Positions 53,075 through 62,864 of a DNA stretch of 64,000 nucleotides are shown here, piece after piece. The DNA is from Furfurilactobacillus milii (GTDB lineage Bacteria; Bacillota; Bacilli; Lactobacillales; Lactobacillaceae). Position 1 is the stretch's first letter. Each line of letters starts with the position of its first letter. The stretch lies in contig NZ_JAIWJF010000002.1 of assembly GCF_021654115.1 (NCBI RefSeq), positions 62,001-126,000 of the forward strand, written 5' to 3'. Below the pieces are notes generated by a model. The model saw only the letters and a list, made by a program, of their open reading frames with translations. It was not told where the DNA came from and did no database searches. The position numbers were made by a program, and so were the translations under genes.

Positions 53075-54883
53075 ATGGCAAAGAAGTTAGCAACGCGGGC
53101 GGAAGTCCCGGATGAATTGAAATGGAATTTGAAGGATTTATATCCAAGTGATGACGCATTTGAAAAAGCTGTTACAGCGTATAAGCAGCAATTAGCTGAG
53201 TTTAGCAAACGTGAAGGGCACGTGACGGAGAGTGCGCAAACGCTTTATGAAACAGCCAGTGAAGCGGTAAGCTTATCTGGTGTGCTAAGGCGAATTTACT
53301 TTTATGCTAACGCCCGTAATGATAGTGACACGACGGATCCGGTTGGTACCAAACTAGCTGGTCAGGCGCAGTCGCTTTACGCGCAAACGCAAACGGCCCG
53401 CAGCTTTTTAACGACTGAAATCACAGCGCTGTCCAAAGAAAAGTTTGACCAGTATCTAAAAGATGAACCTCGTTTAAAGGACTATCGGCGTTATCTGGAG
53501 TTGAACTTTTTACGTAATCAGGGACATGTGCTGCCATTAGCTGAAGAAAAATTGTTAGCGCAAAGCAGCAAGGTGTTTGAGGGTGCTGAAAACATCTTCT
53601 CCATGTTAAATGATGGCGATATGAAGTATGGCGACATTGAGGATGAAAATGGCGAAACGGTTGAATTAACAGATGCTAAAGTCAGTGAATTTATGCAGTC
53701 AACCAACCGCGATTTACGCAAACGGACAAGTCACTTGATTAAAAAGGCGTATGATGGGCTTCAACATACGTTTGCCACAACCCTGTCGACTCACATGGAA
53801 GGGACGGTTCTTAAGAACCGTGCCCATCATTTTACGACAGCGCGAGAAGGGGAATTGTTCGATAATGAAATCCCAGAAAGCGTCTATGACACGTTAGTAG
53901 CGACCGTGCATGATCATTTGCAGGGCGAACATGATTACATGCAGTTACGTCAAGATGTGCTGGGATTAAAGCCAATGTACAATTACGATCGTTCTGCGCC
54001 TTTACTGGGCGACCCCAAATTGAAATTTACGTTTGACGAGTCTAAGGCCATCGTACTGGATGCATTGAAGGTGCTTGGTGATGATTATTTGGATGGTTTG
54101 AGGGCTGAATTTTCCGGTAGCTGGATCGATGCAGCCGAAAATGTTGGCAAACGTTCCGGCGGTTATGAGAGCGAGGTTTACGATGTTCACCCGTATATCT
54201 TGCTGAACTGGTCGGACAATTATTATGGTCTAACCACGTTGGCTCATGAGTCTGGACATGCGATGCAATCTTACTTTACTGATGCAACACAGCCCCTTCA
54301 GGATGCAGACTATCCAATCTTCACGGCGGAAATTGCTTCGACAACCAACGAAAACTTGTTGATGGACTACATGTTAGATAAGTATGCAGATAACAAGGAA
54401 GTTAAGGCGTACTTATTACAACAATCCATCCAAACATTTATCGGCACGGTTAATTTGCAAACTTTATTTGCAGAATTTGAGCATCAAGCCTATGAAAAAG
54501 TTGAAAGTGACGAAGCGTTAACTTCCGATTATTTGAGTACGATGTATGCTAAATTAGGCGAACAATACAACGGTCCGGCTGTTACCTTTGAAGATGAGAA
54601 GAATACAGGCTGGGCCGGCGTGCCGCATTTCTATTACAACTACTACGTTTACCAATACGCGACATCGATGGCCATCTCCACGACCATTGCGGACCGAATT
54701 TACCGCAAGGTGCCTGGTACGTTGAACCAATACAAGACATTCCTCAAAGCTGGTGGCTCACAAGCACCAATTGAGCTGATCAAACAAGCGGGGGTGGACG
54801 TCACCTCTCGACAATACCTAGACGATGCATTTGCCGTGTTGGACAAAAGGATTGCGGAATTAAAAGAAGTGCTTGGTAAGTAA
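53075..54883 (+). CDS. pepF: Oligoendopeptidase F, copy 1
   Basis: 602 residues, typical of M3B zinc peptidases. The HExxH motif is in TTLAHESGHAMQSY, with the second Glu ligand in FTAEIASTTNE. PepF is cytoplasmic and cuts peptides of about 7-17 residues imported by Opp. A TATACT -10 lies about 30 nt upstream. Strong N-terminal identity with the following gene (RTEVPDELKWNLKDLY). Confidence 0.94.
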   Translation: MAKKLATRAEVPDELKWNLKDLYPSDDAFEKAVTAYKQQLAEFSKREGHVTESAQTLYETASEAVSLSGVLRRIYFYANARNDSDTTDPVGTKLAGQAQSLYAQTQTARSFLTTEITALSKEKFDQYLKDEPRLKDYRRYLELNFLRNQGHVLPLAEEKLLAQSSKVFEGAENIFSMLNDGDMKYGDIEDENGETVELTDAKVSEFMQSTNRDLRKRTSHLIKKAYDGLQHTFATTLSTHMEGTVLKNRAHHFTTAREGELFDNEIPESVYDTLVATVHDHLQGEHDYMQLRQDVLGLKPMYNYDRSAPLLGDPKLKFTFDESKAIVLDALKVLGDDYLDGLRAEFSGSWIDAAENVGKRSGGYESEVYDVHPYILLNWSDNYYGLTTLAHESGHAMQSYFTDATQPLQDADYPIFTAEIASTTNENLLMDYMLDKYADNKEVKAYLLQQSIQTFIGTVNLQTLFAEFEHQAYEKVESDEALTSDYLSTMYAKLGEQYNGPAVTFEDEKNTGWAGVPHFYYNYYVYQYATSMAISTTIADRIYRKVPGTLNQYKTFLKAGGSQAPIELIKQAGVDVTSRQYLDDAFAVLDKRIAELKEVLGK

Positions 54884-54899
54884 CCTTATTGTTAATTGA

Positions 54900-54937
54900 A
54901 ATGCCAGTTCATTAACTTTGAACTGGTATTTTTTTCA
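54900..54937 (+). terminator. Terminator between the two pepF genes
   Basis: ATGCCAGTTCA pairs with TGAACTGGTAT, one G-U pair, followed by seven Ts, so the second copy needs its own promoter. Confidence 0.85.
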
Positions 54938-55013
54938 CTTATGAAAAAAATCAGCAATGTCTTTTGTCTAGCTGATAGGATACAAACATACAAGGCAAAG
55001 GGGATACATAAAA

Positions 55014-56822
55014 ATGACAGAAAAATTAGCAACACGGACTGAAGTGCCTGATGAATTGAAATGGAATTTGAAAGATTTATATTCGAGTGACGATGCATTT
55101 GAACAGGCTGCGGCTGCCTTCAAAGAAAAACTAAAGAGTTTTGGGGAACATGAAGGGCATGTGGCGGATTCAGCAGAAAGCCTGTACAAAACCTTTAGCG
55201 ATGGCGTTGCACTAGATAACGAACTAAAACGACTCTATGTTTACTGTATGACTCGTGATCATAGCGATACAACGAATCCACAGGGAACCAAGCTGTTGAC
55301 AGAAGGACAGGGACTTTTTAGTGCATTCGGTGCAGCAACAGCATTTCTAAATGTTGAGGTAACTCGCATCACGTCAGACGAATTTAAAAAATTATTATCT
55401 GATGAGCCTAGATTAGAAGAATATAAACGTTATATTGAAGTCAATTTTTTACGAAATCGTGATCACATTCTACCTACAGAACAAGAAAAGATTCTCGCTA
55501 AAAGTGACACTGTCTTCAATAGCTCAGAAAATATATATTCTAATTTAAATGATGCGGATATTAAGTTTGGTGAAGTGAAAGACGAGAATGGCGACATAGT
55601 TGAGTTAACGCCTGCTAGATATTCAGAATTCATGAATTCGACAAATAGGGGATTGCGTAAACAGGTATCAGAAAATTTCAAAACCGCTTATAAAAACTTA
55701 CAACATACCTTTGCTGCAACGTTGACGGCACATATGAATGGGGTGATCGTCAAAAATCAATTGCATAACTTTAAAACAGCGCGTGAAGGTGAATTATTCC
55801 AAAATGAAATTCCAGAAAGCGTTTATGACACATTGGTGACAACCGTTCACAATCATTTGGACGGTCAGCATCGTTATATGCAATTACGCAAAGATGTCAT
55901 GGGTTTGAATCAAATGTATGGTTACGATACTCGGGTACCTCTGGTAGGAGGATCCAAGTTAAAGTTTACTTTTTCAGAATCTAAGTCGATTGTTTTGGAT
56001 GCCTTGAAGATCCTCGGTGACGATTATGTAACGGGTTTAAAACACGAATTTAGCGAGGGCTGGATTGACGCTGCCGAAAATGTCGGTAAATATTCTGGCG
56101 GCTACCAGATTGATGTGTATGGGGTTCACCCATATGTGTTATTAAACTGGTCAGATAATTATGATGGTTTAACTACTCTGGCACATGAGTCAGGCCACGC
56201 TATGCAATCATACCTTACAGACCAATTTCAAGCAGTGCAGAATACAGATTATCCTATTTTTACAGCCGAAATTGCATCAACAACTAATGAAAATCTGCTG
56301 ATGGCTTATATGTTAGACAAGTATGCAGACAATAAAGCAATGAAAGCCTATTTACTGCAGACTTCAATTGAAACGTTTATTGGTACGGTTAACACGCAAG
56401 CTATGTATGCTGAATTTGAACACCAGTGTTACGAAACTGTTGAAGACGGTGAACCGCTGACCGCAGACAGATTAGGCGAATTGTATGGCGAATTGGATCG
56501 TCAATATGATGGCCCGGCTCTTTCCACAACAAGTAAAATGAGTCCATCGTGGGCAGGAATTCCACATTTTTACATGAACTACTATGTTTACCAGTACGCG
56601 ACTTCAATGGCGATTTCGACGATACTCGCCGATCGCATCTATCGCAAAGTTCCCGGCGCATTAGAACAATATAAGGCTTTTCTTAAGGCCGGCAGTTCGC
56701 AAGCCCCAATTGATTTGATTAAACAGGCGGGCGTGGATGTAACATCAGGTCAGTACCTGGACGATGCGTTTGCCGTGTTGGACAAACGGATTGCGGAATT
56801 AAAGGAATTATTAGGCAAATAA
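55014..56822 (+). CDS. pepF: Oligoendopeptidase F, copy 2
   Basis: 602 residues, the same length as copy 1 with all catalytic residues kept (TTLAHESGHAMQSY; FTAEIASTTNE). Differences concentrate in the region of residues 60-220 and around 480-520, so specificity may differ. Base composition is slightly AT-richer than copy 1. A tandem duplication with separate transcription. Confidence 0.94.
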   Translation: MTEKLATRTEVPDELKWNLKDLYSSDDAFEQAAAAFKEKLKSFGEHEGHVADSAESLYKTFSDGVALDNELKRLYVYCMTRDHSDTTNPQGTKLLTEGQGLFSAFGAATAFLNVEVTRITSDEFKKLLSDEPRLEEYKRYIEVNFLRNRDHILPTEQEKILAKSDTVFNSSENIYSNLNDADIKFGEVKDENGDIVELTPARYSEFMNSTNRGLRKQVSENFKTAYKNLQHTFAATLTAHMNGVIVKNQLHNFKTAREGELFQNEIPESVYDTLVTTVHNHLDGQHRYMQLRKDVMGLNQMYGYDTRVPLVGGSKLKFTFSESKSIVLDALKILGDDYVTGLKHEFSEGWIDAAENVGKYSGGYQIDVYGVHPYVLLNWSDNYDGLTTLAHESGHAMQSYLTDQFQAVQNTDYPIFTAEIASTTNENLLMAYMLDKYADNKAMKAYLLQTSIETFIGTVNTQAMYAEFEHQCYETVEDGEPLTADRLGELYGELDRQYDGPALSTTSKMSPSWAGIPHFYMNYYVYQYATSMAISTILADRIYRKVPGALEQYKAFLKAGSSQAPIDLIKQAGVDVTSGQYLDDAFAVLDKRIAELKELLGK

Positions 56823-56841
56823 TTGTATATTAGTCGTATCG

Positions 56842-56892
56842 AAAAAGCACAATCAACGAAATTTTTGGGAATTTCGTTGATCGTGCTTTTTA
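56842..56892. terminator. Bidirectional terminator between pepF copy 2 and the phosphatase
   Basis: AAAAAGCAC..ATCAACGAAATT pairs with AATTTCGTTGAT..GTGCTTTTT, symmetrical T and A tracts. Confidence 0.85.
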
Positions 56893-56901
56893 ACATTAAA
56901 G

Positions 56902-57558
56902 TTATTCAATATTATCTAATCGGTCGGTATACAGCACTTTCACATTATCATCGTCTACAACCAGTTTGGTAACACTGCCATTTCGTGGGCCAGGGAAGGC
57001 ACCAATTGTGTCAGAGTAATGATCCATGATGTGGCGCAGGTATGTGCCGTGGGTGACTAGCAAAATGTTATCGCCGTCCTTGGCGTTATCCCGTAACAAC
57101 TGCATTCCAGCTTGGATCCGTTCCCACAATTGCGCGTACGTTTCGGCGTCGTGATACTGATCCGCATTGGCAACTAAGTCTGTTGTTTCTTGCAGGCCAA
57201 ACTTTTCGACCAACTCATTATAGGTGTTACCACCTTTAGGAGAGCCAATCTGATGCCACATTAACATGTCGTCATAGCCTTCCCAATAGCCGAAGAATTC
57301 TTCGCGGAATTCTTTGCGGGCGACTGGTTCGGTGAGGGTGCTAGGGTTTTCGGCCAGGATCAGTCGGCCTGTAGTTTGTGCCCGAGCCAAATCACTAGAA
57401 TATGCAGCGTCAAACTTAACATGGCTCAGTAACTGACCGGCATGTTTGCCGTCATTCTGGCCTTTTTCAGTAAGCGGTGCGTCTGACCAGCCTTGCATCC
57501 GATGATACAAGTTTAAATAAGTTTGACCATGACGAACCATGTAAACGTTAAATGACAT
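56902..57558 (-). CDS. Histidine phosphatase family protein (phosphoglycerate-mutase-like)
   Basis: 218 residues. The RHG motif is at MVRHGQTYLN, and the second His is in LLVTHGTYLRHI. I start at the ATG 57558, behind GGAGG; an in-frame GTG at 57570 has no ribosome site. It is more likely a broad-specificity phosphatase than glycolytic mutase. The DedA gene ends 50 nt upstream. Confidence 0.85.
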   Translation of the reverse strand: MSFNVYMVRHGQTYLNLYHRMQGWSDAPLTEKGQNDGKHAGQLLSHVKFDAAYSSDLARAQTTGRLILAENPSTLTEPVARKEFREEFFGYWEGYDDMLMWHQIGSPKGGNTYNELVEKFGLQETTDLVANADQYHDAETYAQLWERIQAGMQLLRDNAKDGDNILLVTHGTYLRHIMDHYSDTIGAFPGPRNGSVTKLVVDDDNVKVLYTDRLDNIE

Positions 57559-57620
57559 GAGAACCTCCACAATTTATGATGGTTCTATCATAGCATATCA
57601 ACGTTTGAGATGAGACCACG

Positions 57621-58268
57621 TTATGGTTCATAAAAATGATTACTGTGACGGCGAAGGTAGCGCGTCGCACCAACAATGAACCCTGGCAAGATACCAATTA
57701 CTGCCACACCGAGGAAAATGAGGGCAAAGTGTGATTTTACGAATGGCAAACGGCCAAAGTAATAACCTAAAACGCTACCGACTGTGACCCACAGGGCGAC
57801 ACCAATAACGTTGAGGACGGCAAAACGACGTTCACTCATTTTTGTCGTGCCCGCCAAAAGTGGGACGAAAGTTCGAATCAGTGGCACAAACCGACCAAAG
57901 ATCACTGCTCGGCCACCATAACGTTTGAAAAATGCCTCGCCACGTTTTAGACCACCATGAAGACGTCGATTAATAAACTTAAAGTGCATCAACCACATGC
58001 CGATTCGAAAGTTCAGAGTGTCACCGAGAACGGCGGCAAAGAAGAAGATGGGAACCAGAACTTTGATGTCCAAACTGGATTGGGTGGCCGCCGCGATAGC
58101 ACTCGTCACAAAAATCAATGATTCACCCGGCAACCACGGGAAGACAACCAAACCAGTTTCAGCAAAAATCAATAGAAACAAGGTCACGTAGCTCCAGTTG
58201 CCCATCCACGAGAACAAGGGCAGAATATAATCCTGTAAATGGCTCAAGATGTGAATCAGCTGATCCAT
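57621..58268 (-). CDS. DedA-family membrane protein
   Basis: 215 residues from ATG 58268 behind GGGAGG. Hydrophobic segments and the motif GESLIFVTSAIA, RHGGRAV-like KRYGGRAVIFGRFVPLIRTFVPLLAGTTKM show the SNARE-associated/DedA (VTT) fold, whose members translocate undecaprenyl phosphate or phospholipids. Substrate is not decided here. It lies divergent from the helicase gene with repeat copy F between. Confidence 0.88.
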   Translation of the reverse strand: MDQLIHILSHLQDYILPLFSWMGNWSYVTLFLLIFAETGLVVFPWLPGESLIFVTSAIAAATQSSLDIKVLVPIFFFAAVLGDTLNFRIGMWLMHFKFINRRLHGGLKRGEAFFKRYGGRAVIFGRFVPLIRTFVPLLAGTTKMSERRFAVLNVIGVALWVTVGSVLGYYFGRLPFVKSHFALIFLGVAVIGILPGFIVGATRYLRRHSNHFYEP

Positions 58269-58395
58269 AGGCGACCTCCCATTTTTACCTACAGTGTAAG
58301 CAACTGAACGATGAATAGCGAAACTAATCACTCAGCTTTGAGAAAACTTATGAGTTAGGGCAAAGTGTGATTGAAAATAGTGCAATGGCAATTTT

Positions 58396-58820
58396 CGCTT
58401 CCGGTTGTCAACAGTGACACGCTCGCCGTGGGACCGGTTCAAGCCTCCTGAAAATCGGAGCCTTTGCGACTGTCCGTGGTGTAAATTCGGTTAAACCATC
58501 CCGAATTAACATCACTTTCACGACTCGGTATCACTGTTGACGCCCTCCAGCTGATAGAGTGGCAAGTTTCAAACGTCTAATCGAAAACATAGCAGTGCAC
58601 CCAAATGTTACTCAAAGTTTCATTAGTTACTGCGGGAGTGGAGCTGATTGGAAACAGAGTTCCGTGTCGGTAACACTTAGCGGCGGGGTGGGCCGTTTAG
58701 TGTTACAGGATGACTTATGAGACGTGTTTTTCGGCTCATAATCAAAGGTGAAAATCGCGGTCTGCGCGAGTTGAACCTGGTCCCAGGGAACGGCGTTTCA
58801 AATCAGCGGAACGGCAGTAA
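58396..58820 (+). repeat. Structured repeat family, copy F (full length, internally shortened)
   Basis: Module 1 (58396-58565) keeps CAACAGTGA/TCACTGTTG but lacks the segment around CTTTCACCTCGCCGC, so one internal helix is lost. Module 2 (58640-58820) has GTAACACT/AGTGTTAC where others have GCAACACT/AGTGTTGC, a compensatory G-C to A-U type change. No gene is seen between 58269 and 58995 apart from promoter sequence. Confidence 0.8.
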
Positions 58821-58893
58821 GCGGATTTGCAATCAGATGTAATACAGGTTTGCTAGAAATTAGACGTTTTATGACTCGAATGGTGAGTAGAAT

Positions 58894-58923
58894 TTGTCAC
58901 CAACTGTGAAAATGCGCTATAAT
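58894..58923 (+). promoter_or_regulatory. Promoter of the HelD-like gene
   Basis: TTGTCA (58894-58899), 18-nt spacer, TATAAT (58918-58923), about 70 nt before the TTG start. Confidence 0.6.
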
Positions 58924-58995
58924 ATTTAGTACAATTTTTGAGTTTATTGATGAGAATGGTCGCATAATAACGGCCAAAAAACGGGGGCAAACCAG

Positions 58996-61287
58996 TTGAC
59001 GGAAACAGTAAAGCAGCAAGAGCAAAAACATTTAGATGCTGTCGTTAAAAAAGTCAAACAGGCTGAAGTTGTGGCCAAACAGGATATTCAAACTGCCTCG
59101 CGTGATACAAAGGAAATTGAGCGGGCGTTTGGTGAGGTTCACCTCAATACTGGTAGCTACGAGGGGATGACCGACACTGCCATGTCGTTGCGTGCACAGC
59201 AACAAATGCTTGATGAACGGCAAAATAGCTGGCAACACGCTACTCAACGACTTGATGTGTTACAAAAATTGGAACGCACCCCATATTTTGCCCGCATTGA
59301 CTTTCAGGAAGAGGGTACTCGCGGTCCTGAGACAATTTATATTGGGTTGGGTTCGTTTGCCGACTCACCAGATCATTTCTTGGTTTATGACTGGCGGGCG
59401 CCAATTTCTTCTATCTATTATGACGGTGGTCTTGGCGACATCACGTACCAAACGCCGGATGGGCCGCAAACCGTTGATGTTAAGTTAAAACGTCAGTTCC
59501 AAATCAAAGACGGCGTCATTCTCACTGTCTTTGATACAGATGAAGTGGTCGGCGATCAAATGCTTATGGAAGCGTTGGGCAACTCATCCAACACCAAGAT
59601 GAAGAGCATTGTCACTACCATTCAGAAGGAACAAAACCAAATTATCCGAGATACGCAATCTGACCTGTTATTTGTTCAGGGGGCTGCTGGGTCCGGTAAG
59701 ACGGCTGCTGTCTTACAACGAGTGGCATGGCTATTGTATCGATACCGCGGTAACTTAACGTCTGGACAAGTGGTCTTGTTCTCACCAAACCAACTTTTTA
59801 ACGACTATATTAACCAGGTGTTGCCTGAATTGGGCGAACAAAACATGGTGCAGATGACTTATCTGCAATACACTAATCGGCGTTTGCCAAAAATCCAGGT
59901 TGAAACGTTGCAACAACGTTTTGATGCCACCACTGATACTAAATTCAAGACGGTCAATGCCTTGAAAGGTAGCTTGGCGTACTTTGACGTGATTACGCGC
60001 TATGCCAACCACCTTGAACAGGCTGACATGCGGTTCCGGGACATTAAGTTTCAGGATCAAGTATTTATTAGTAAGGAAAAGATTGCCGAAATTTACTATT
60101 CATTTAATGAAAACTATCATTTAGGTAATCGATTATCTGCGACTCGGGAAGAGTTGATCAAGATGTTGAACCGGCGCATCAGTTCTTCTTTGCACGATAA
60201 GTGGGTTGAAGAAACCGTTCAAAACTTAACGAAAGAGCAGGTTGACACGATGTTTGGCGATCAACCGCGTGAGTTTGACAGTCAGGATAAGGAGTATCGT
60301 TTCCTGGCTCGTCAGATCGTGATGCAAGCCTACAAGCCAGTTCAGCTTGCCATCGTACGTAGTCGTTACTTAAACATTAATGCTCAGTATGCTCATTTCT
60401 TACGGCATGTGCCTAATCTGATTGAGCTTAGCAAACACGATGTGACTACGGAACAGTGGCAGGCCGGTGTTGACGCAACATTGGATGGTTACCGTGACCA
60501 CCGCTTGTCATTGGCGGATACGTCAGCTTACCTTTACTTGTATGATTTAATGACGGGTAAAAAAGGTGAAAAGGAAATCCGTTTTGTCTTTATCGATGAA
60601 GTTCAAGATTATTCGGCCTTTCAATTGGCCTTTTTAAAGTTTAGTTTTCCTCGTGCACGGTTCACTTTGCTTGGTGACTTAAATCAGGCAATCTTTACGC
60701 AAGAAAACAGTCGAACGCTTCTGGGCGAACTGTCCACGATGTTTGATCCAGATAAAACTCGGGTCGTTCAACTGACGAAATCGTACCGGTCTACACAACA
60801 AATCACTGACTTTACGAAGGACCTTTTGGTTGATGGTGAACAAATTACGGCCTTTGATCGTAATGGCGACAGGCCAGCCGTATTAGTCGCCAATGACAGA
60901 GAAGCCTTGTATCAACGTTTGGAACAACAGTTAGCAGTCAATGATAAAGCAGATGAAACGACTGCTATCATCGGCAAAACACTGGCGGAGTGTGAGGCTG
61001 TTGCCGATCGCCTCAAAGCTGATGGTGTCCATGCTACATTAATTCGGACTGAAAATCAGCGGTTAGTGCCCGGCACACTGATTATCCCTGCGTACTTGGC
61101 TAAGGGACTTGAGTTCGATGCCATCATCGTTTGGGATGCCTCGAAAGCCGTTTATCACGATGAAAGTGAACGGCAATTGCTGTACACGATTTGTTCACGT
61201 GCGATGCACCAGCTCACAATTTTGGCAAACGGTGAACTGACGCCGTTGATGGATCACGTGGATTCAGATTTATACGTGCGTGAATAG
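58996..61287 (+). CDS. helD: HelD-type RNA polymerase-recycling helicase (UvrD-like superfamily 1)
   Basis: 763 residues from TTG 58996 behind GGGGG. A coiled-coil N-terminal region (residues 1-90), Walker A FVQGAAGSGKTAAV near residue 230, Walker B FIDEVQDYS near 535, and helicase motifs LTKSYRS and AKGLEFDAIIVWDASK. HelD uses ATP to free stalled RNA polymerase from DNA. Function is inferred from the family. Confidence 0.88.
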   Translation: MTETVKQQEQKHLDAVVKKVKQAEVVAKQDIQTASRDTKEIERAFGEVHLNTGSYEGMTDTAMSLRAQQQMLDERQNSWQHATQRLDVLQKLERTPYFARIDFQEEGTRGPETIYIGLGSFADSPDHFLVYDWRAPISSIYYDGGLGDITYQTPDGPQTVDVKLKRQFQIKDGVILTVFDTDEVVGDQMLMEALGNSSNTKMKSIVTTIQKEQNQIIRDTQSDLLFVQGAAGSGKTAAVLQRVAWLLYRYRGNLTSGQVVLFSPNQLFNDYINQVLPELGEQNMVQMTYLQYTNRRLPKIQVETLQQRFDATTDTKFKTVNALKGSLAYFDVITRYANHLEQADMRFRDIKFQDQVFISKEKIAEIYYSFNENYHLGNRLSATREELIKMLNRRISSSLHDKWVEETVQNLTKEQVDTMFGDQPREFDSQDKEYRFLARQIVMQAYKPVQLAIVRSRYLNINAQYAHFLRHVPNLIELSKHDVTTEQWQAGVDATLDGYRDHRLSLADTSAYLYLYDLMTGKKGEKEIRFVFIDEVQDYSAFQLAFLKFSFPRARFTLLGDLNQAIFTQENSRTLLGELSTMFDPDKTRVVQLTKSYRSTQQITDFTKDLLVDGEQITAFDRNGDRPAVLVANDREALYQRLEQQLAVNDKADETTAIIGKTLAECEAVADRLKADGVHATLIRTENQRLVPGTLIIPAYLAKGLEFDAIIVWDASKAVYHDESERQLLYTICSRAMHQLTILANGELTPLMDHVDSDLYVRE

Positions 61288-61411
61288 GTAATGGAAGTGC
61301 AATAGTAACGTTTTCGCTGAAATTTCGGAGTATCTGTGTTCAATTCCGGTATCACAGATTGAGCTATGCTATACTTTAAGGGATTTTTGAAGAAAACATG
61401 GTGGATGAGTT

Positions 61412-62338
61412 ATGGCAGACAAATTAGGCAACTATGATCGTTTTGAGCGTGACCGGTGGCGGGATTTATTTGATGCAGAGGCAGTTCCATTAACAGAAGC
61501 AGATTTGGATCAGATTCGGTCTCTGAACGACCGAATTTCACTAGCGGATGTAAAGGAAATTTACATGCCGTTGGTGCACTATATTCTCCTTAAATACCAT
61601 GAATTTCAGTTGGCCAATAATGCTCGTAGCGATTTTTTGAAGGTGCCGCGTCGACATGTGCCATTTTTAATAGGTATTGCAGGATCTGTGGCAGTGGGGA
61701 AGTCAACCACTGCGCGTTTGTTAGCGCTGATGTTGAAACATTTGTATGCACAATTGAAGGTTCAGCAAATCACCACGGATGGCTTTTTATATCCCAATAA
61801 TGTACTGGAAGAAAAGGGCATTAGTGACGACAAGGGCTTTCCCGACAGCTATGATATGCCGCGGCTAATTCAATTTTTAAACGACGTAAAGCAATCACGA
61901 CCAAACGTCAAAGCACCACGATATTCACATCAAGTTTATGATGTAATTCCTGATGAGTACGATGAGATAGATCAACCAGATATCTTAATTGTCGAAGGAA
62001 TCAATGTTCTGCAGTTACCATCACAGGCAGAAATATTCGTTAGTGACTTCTTTGACTTCTCGATTTACGTCGATGCTGAGCCAAAGTTAATTGAGCACTG
62101 GTTCTTGGAACGGTTCAGCATTTTGCTGGATTCGGCGTTTAACGATAAGACGAATTATTATCATGAACTAGCCACGGGGTCCCGTGAAGATGCGTTTTTG
62201 TATGCACGCCAAGTATGGGATGCTGTGGATCTGCGTAATTTAAACGAATATATCTTGCCTACTCGTAATCGTGCCAATGTCATTCTGCACAAGCGTCAGC
62301 ATCACGCTATCGATGCCGTTTATTTGCGTCAGTACTAA
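61412..62338 (+). CDS. coaA: Pantothenate kinase, type I
   Basis: 308 residues with Walker A GIAGSVAVGKSTTARLL and QITTDGFLYPN, then DILIVEGINVLQ, all hallmarks of bacterial type I CoaA. It phosphorylates pantothenate, the first step of coenzyme A synthesis. ATG 61412 with GGTGGATGAG upstream and a TATACT -10 about 50 nt before. No other CoA genes are adjacent. Confidence 0.94.
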   Translation: MADKLGNYDRFERDRWRDLFDAEAVPLTEADLDQIRSLNDRISLADVKEIYMPLVHYILLKYHEFQLANNARSDFLKVPRRHVPFLIGIAGSVAVGKSTTARLLALMLKHLYAQLKVQQITTDGFLYPNNVLEEKGISDDKGFPDSYDMPRLIQFLNDVKQSRPNVKAPRYSHQVYDVIPDEYDEIDQPDILIVEGINVLQLPSQAEIFVSDFFDFSIYVDAEPKLIEHWFLERFSILLDSAFNDKTNYYHELATGSREDAFLYARQVWDAVDLRNLNEYILPTRNRANVILHKRQHHAIDAVYLRQY

Positions 62339-62357
62339 GCATCTGAATCTAACGTTG

Positions 62358-62793
62358 CGCTTACGGTTGTCAACAGTGACACGCTCGTCGTGGGACCGGT
62401 TCAAGCCCGAAGTTCACGGTCTTTCACCTCGCCGCAGAGCCTCGTAAAAGCTGAGTCTCTGCGACCGTCCGTGCTGTAAATTCGATAGGACCACTCGAAT
62501 TAACAGCACCTTCACGACTCGGTATCACTGTTGCCGCCCTCCAGCTGATATAGTGGACAAACTTTCGATGACATGAGAGGTCGGAAACGATTAATTATCA
62601 ATGTACAAGTGGAGCTGACCGGAAACAGAGGCCCGTGTCGGCAACACTTAGTGGAAAGGCCTTGGCCGCTTAGTGTTGCGGGATGACTTATGAGACGTGA
62701 ACTTCGGCTCATAATCAAAGTTGAAGACTCCGGGCTTCAGGAGGCTGAGACTGGTCCTCACGGATCGGCGTTTCTGGTCAGCGAAACGGCATA
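62358..62793 (+). repeat. Structured repeat family, copy G (full length)
   Basis: Module 1 (62358-62550) closes with CAACAGTGA/TCACTGTTG; GCTGT/ACAGC replaces GGTGT/ACACC and CGCAGAG/CTCTGCG replaces CGCAAAG/CTTTGCG, both compensatory. GTCGTG pairs with CACGAC. Module 2 (62610-62793) has GCAACACT/AGTGTTGC with AGTGG/CCGCT using a U-G pair. It begins 19 nt after coaA; no gene is seen up to 62976. Confidence 0.8.
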
Positions 62794-62828
62794 TTCTATC
62801 TCATTACATCTTTAATCAAAATACGATT

Positions 62829-62864
62829 AACATCCTAGTCGATAAGGACTGGGATGTTTTTCTT
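62829..62864 (+). terminator. Terminator downstream of coaA and repeat copy G
   Basis: AACATCCTAGTC pairs with GACTGGGATGTT, a T-G pair included, followed by Ts. It suggests that coaA transcripts read through the repeat before ending here. Confidence 0.75.

Noticed and set aside
2419-62793. Repeat family as IS-derived MITEs or a CRISPR array
   Set aside because: No transposase-type terminal repeats or target duplications are visible, and copies are kilobases apart rather than regularly spaced.
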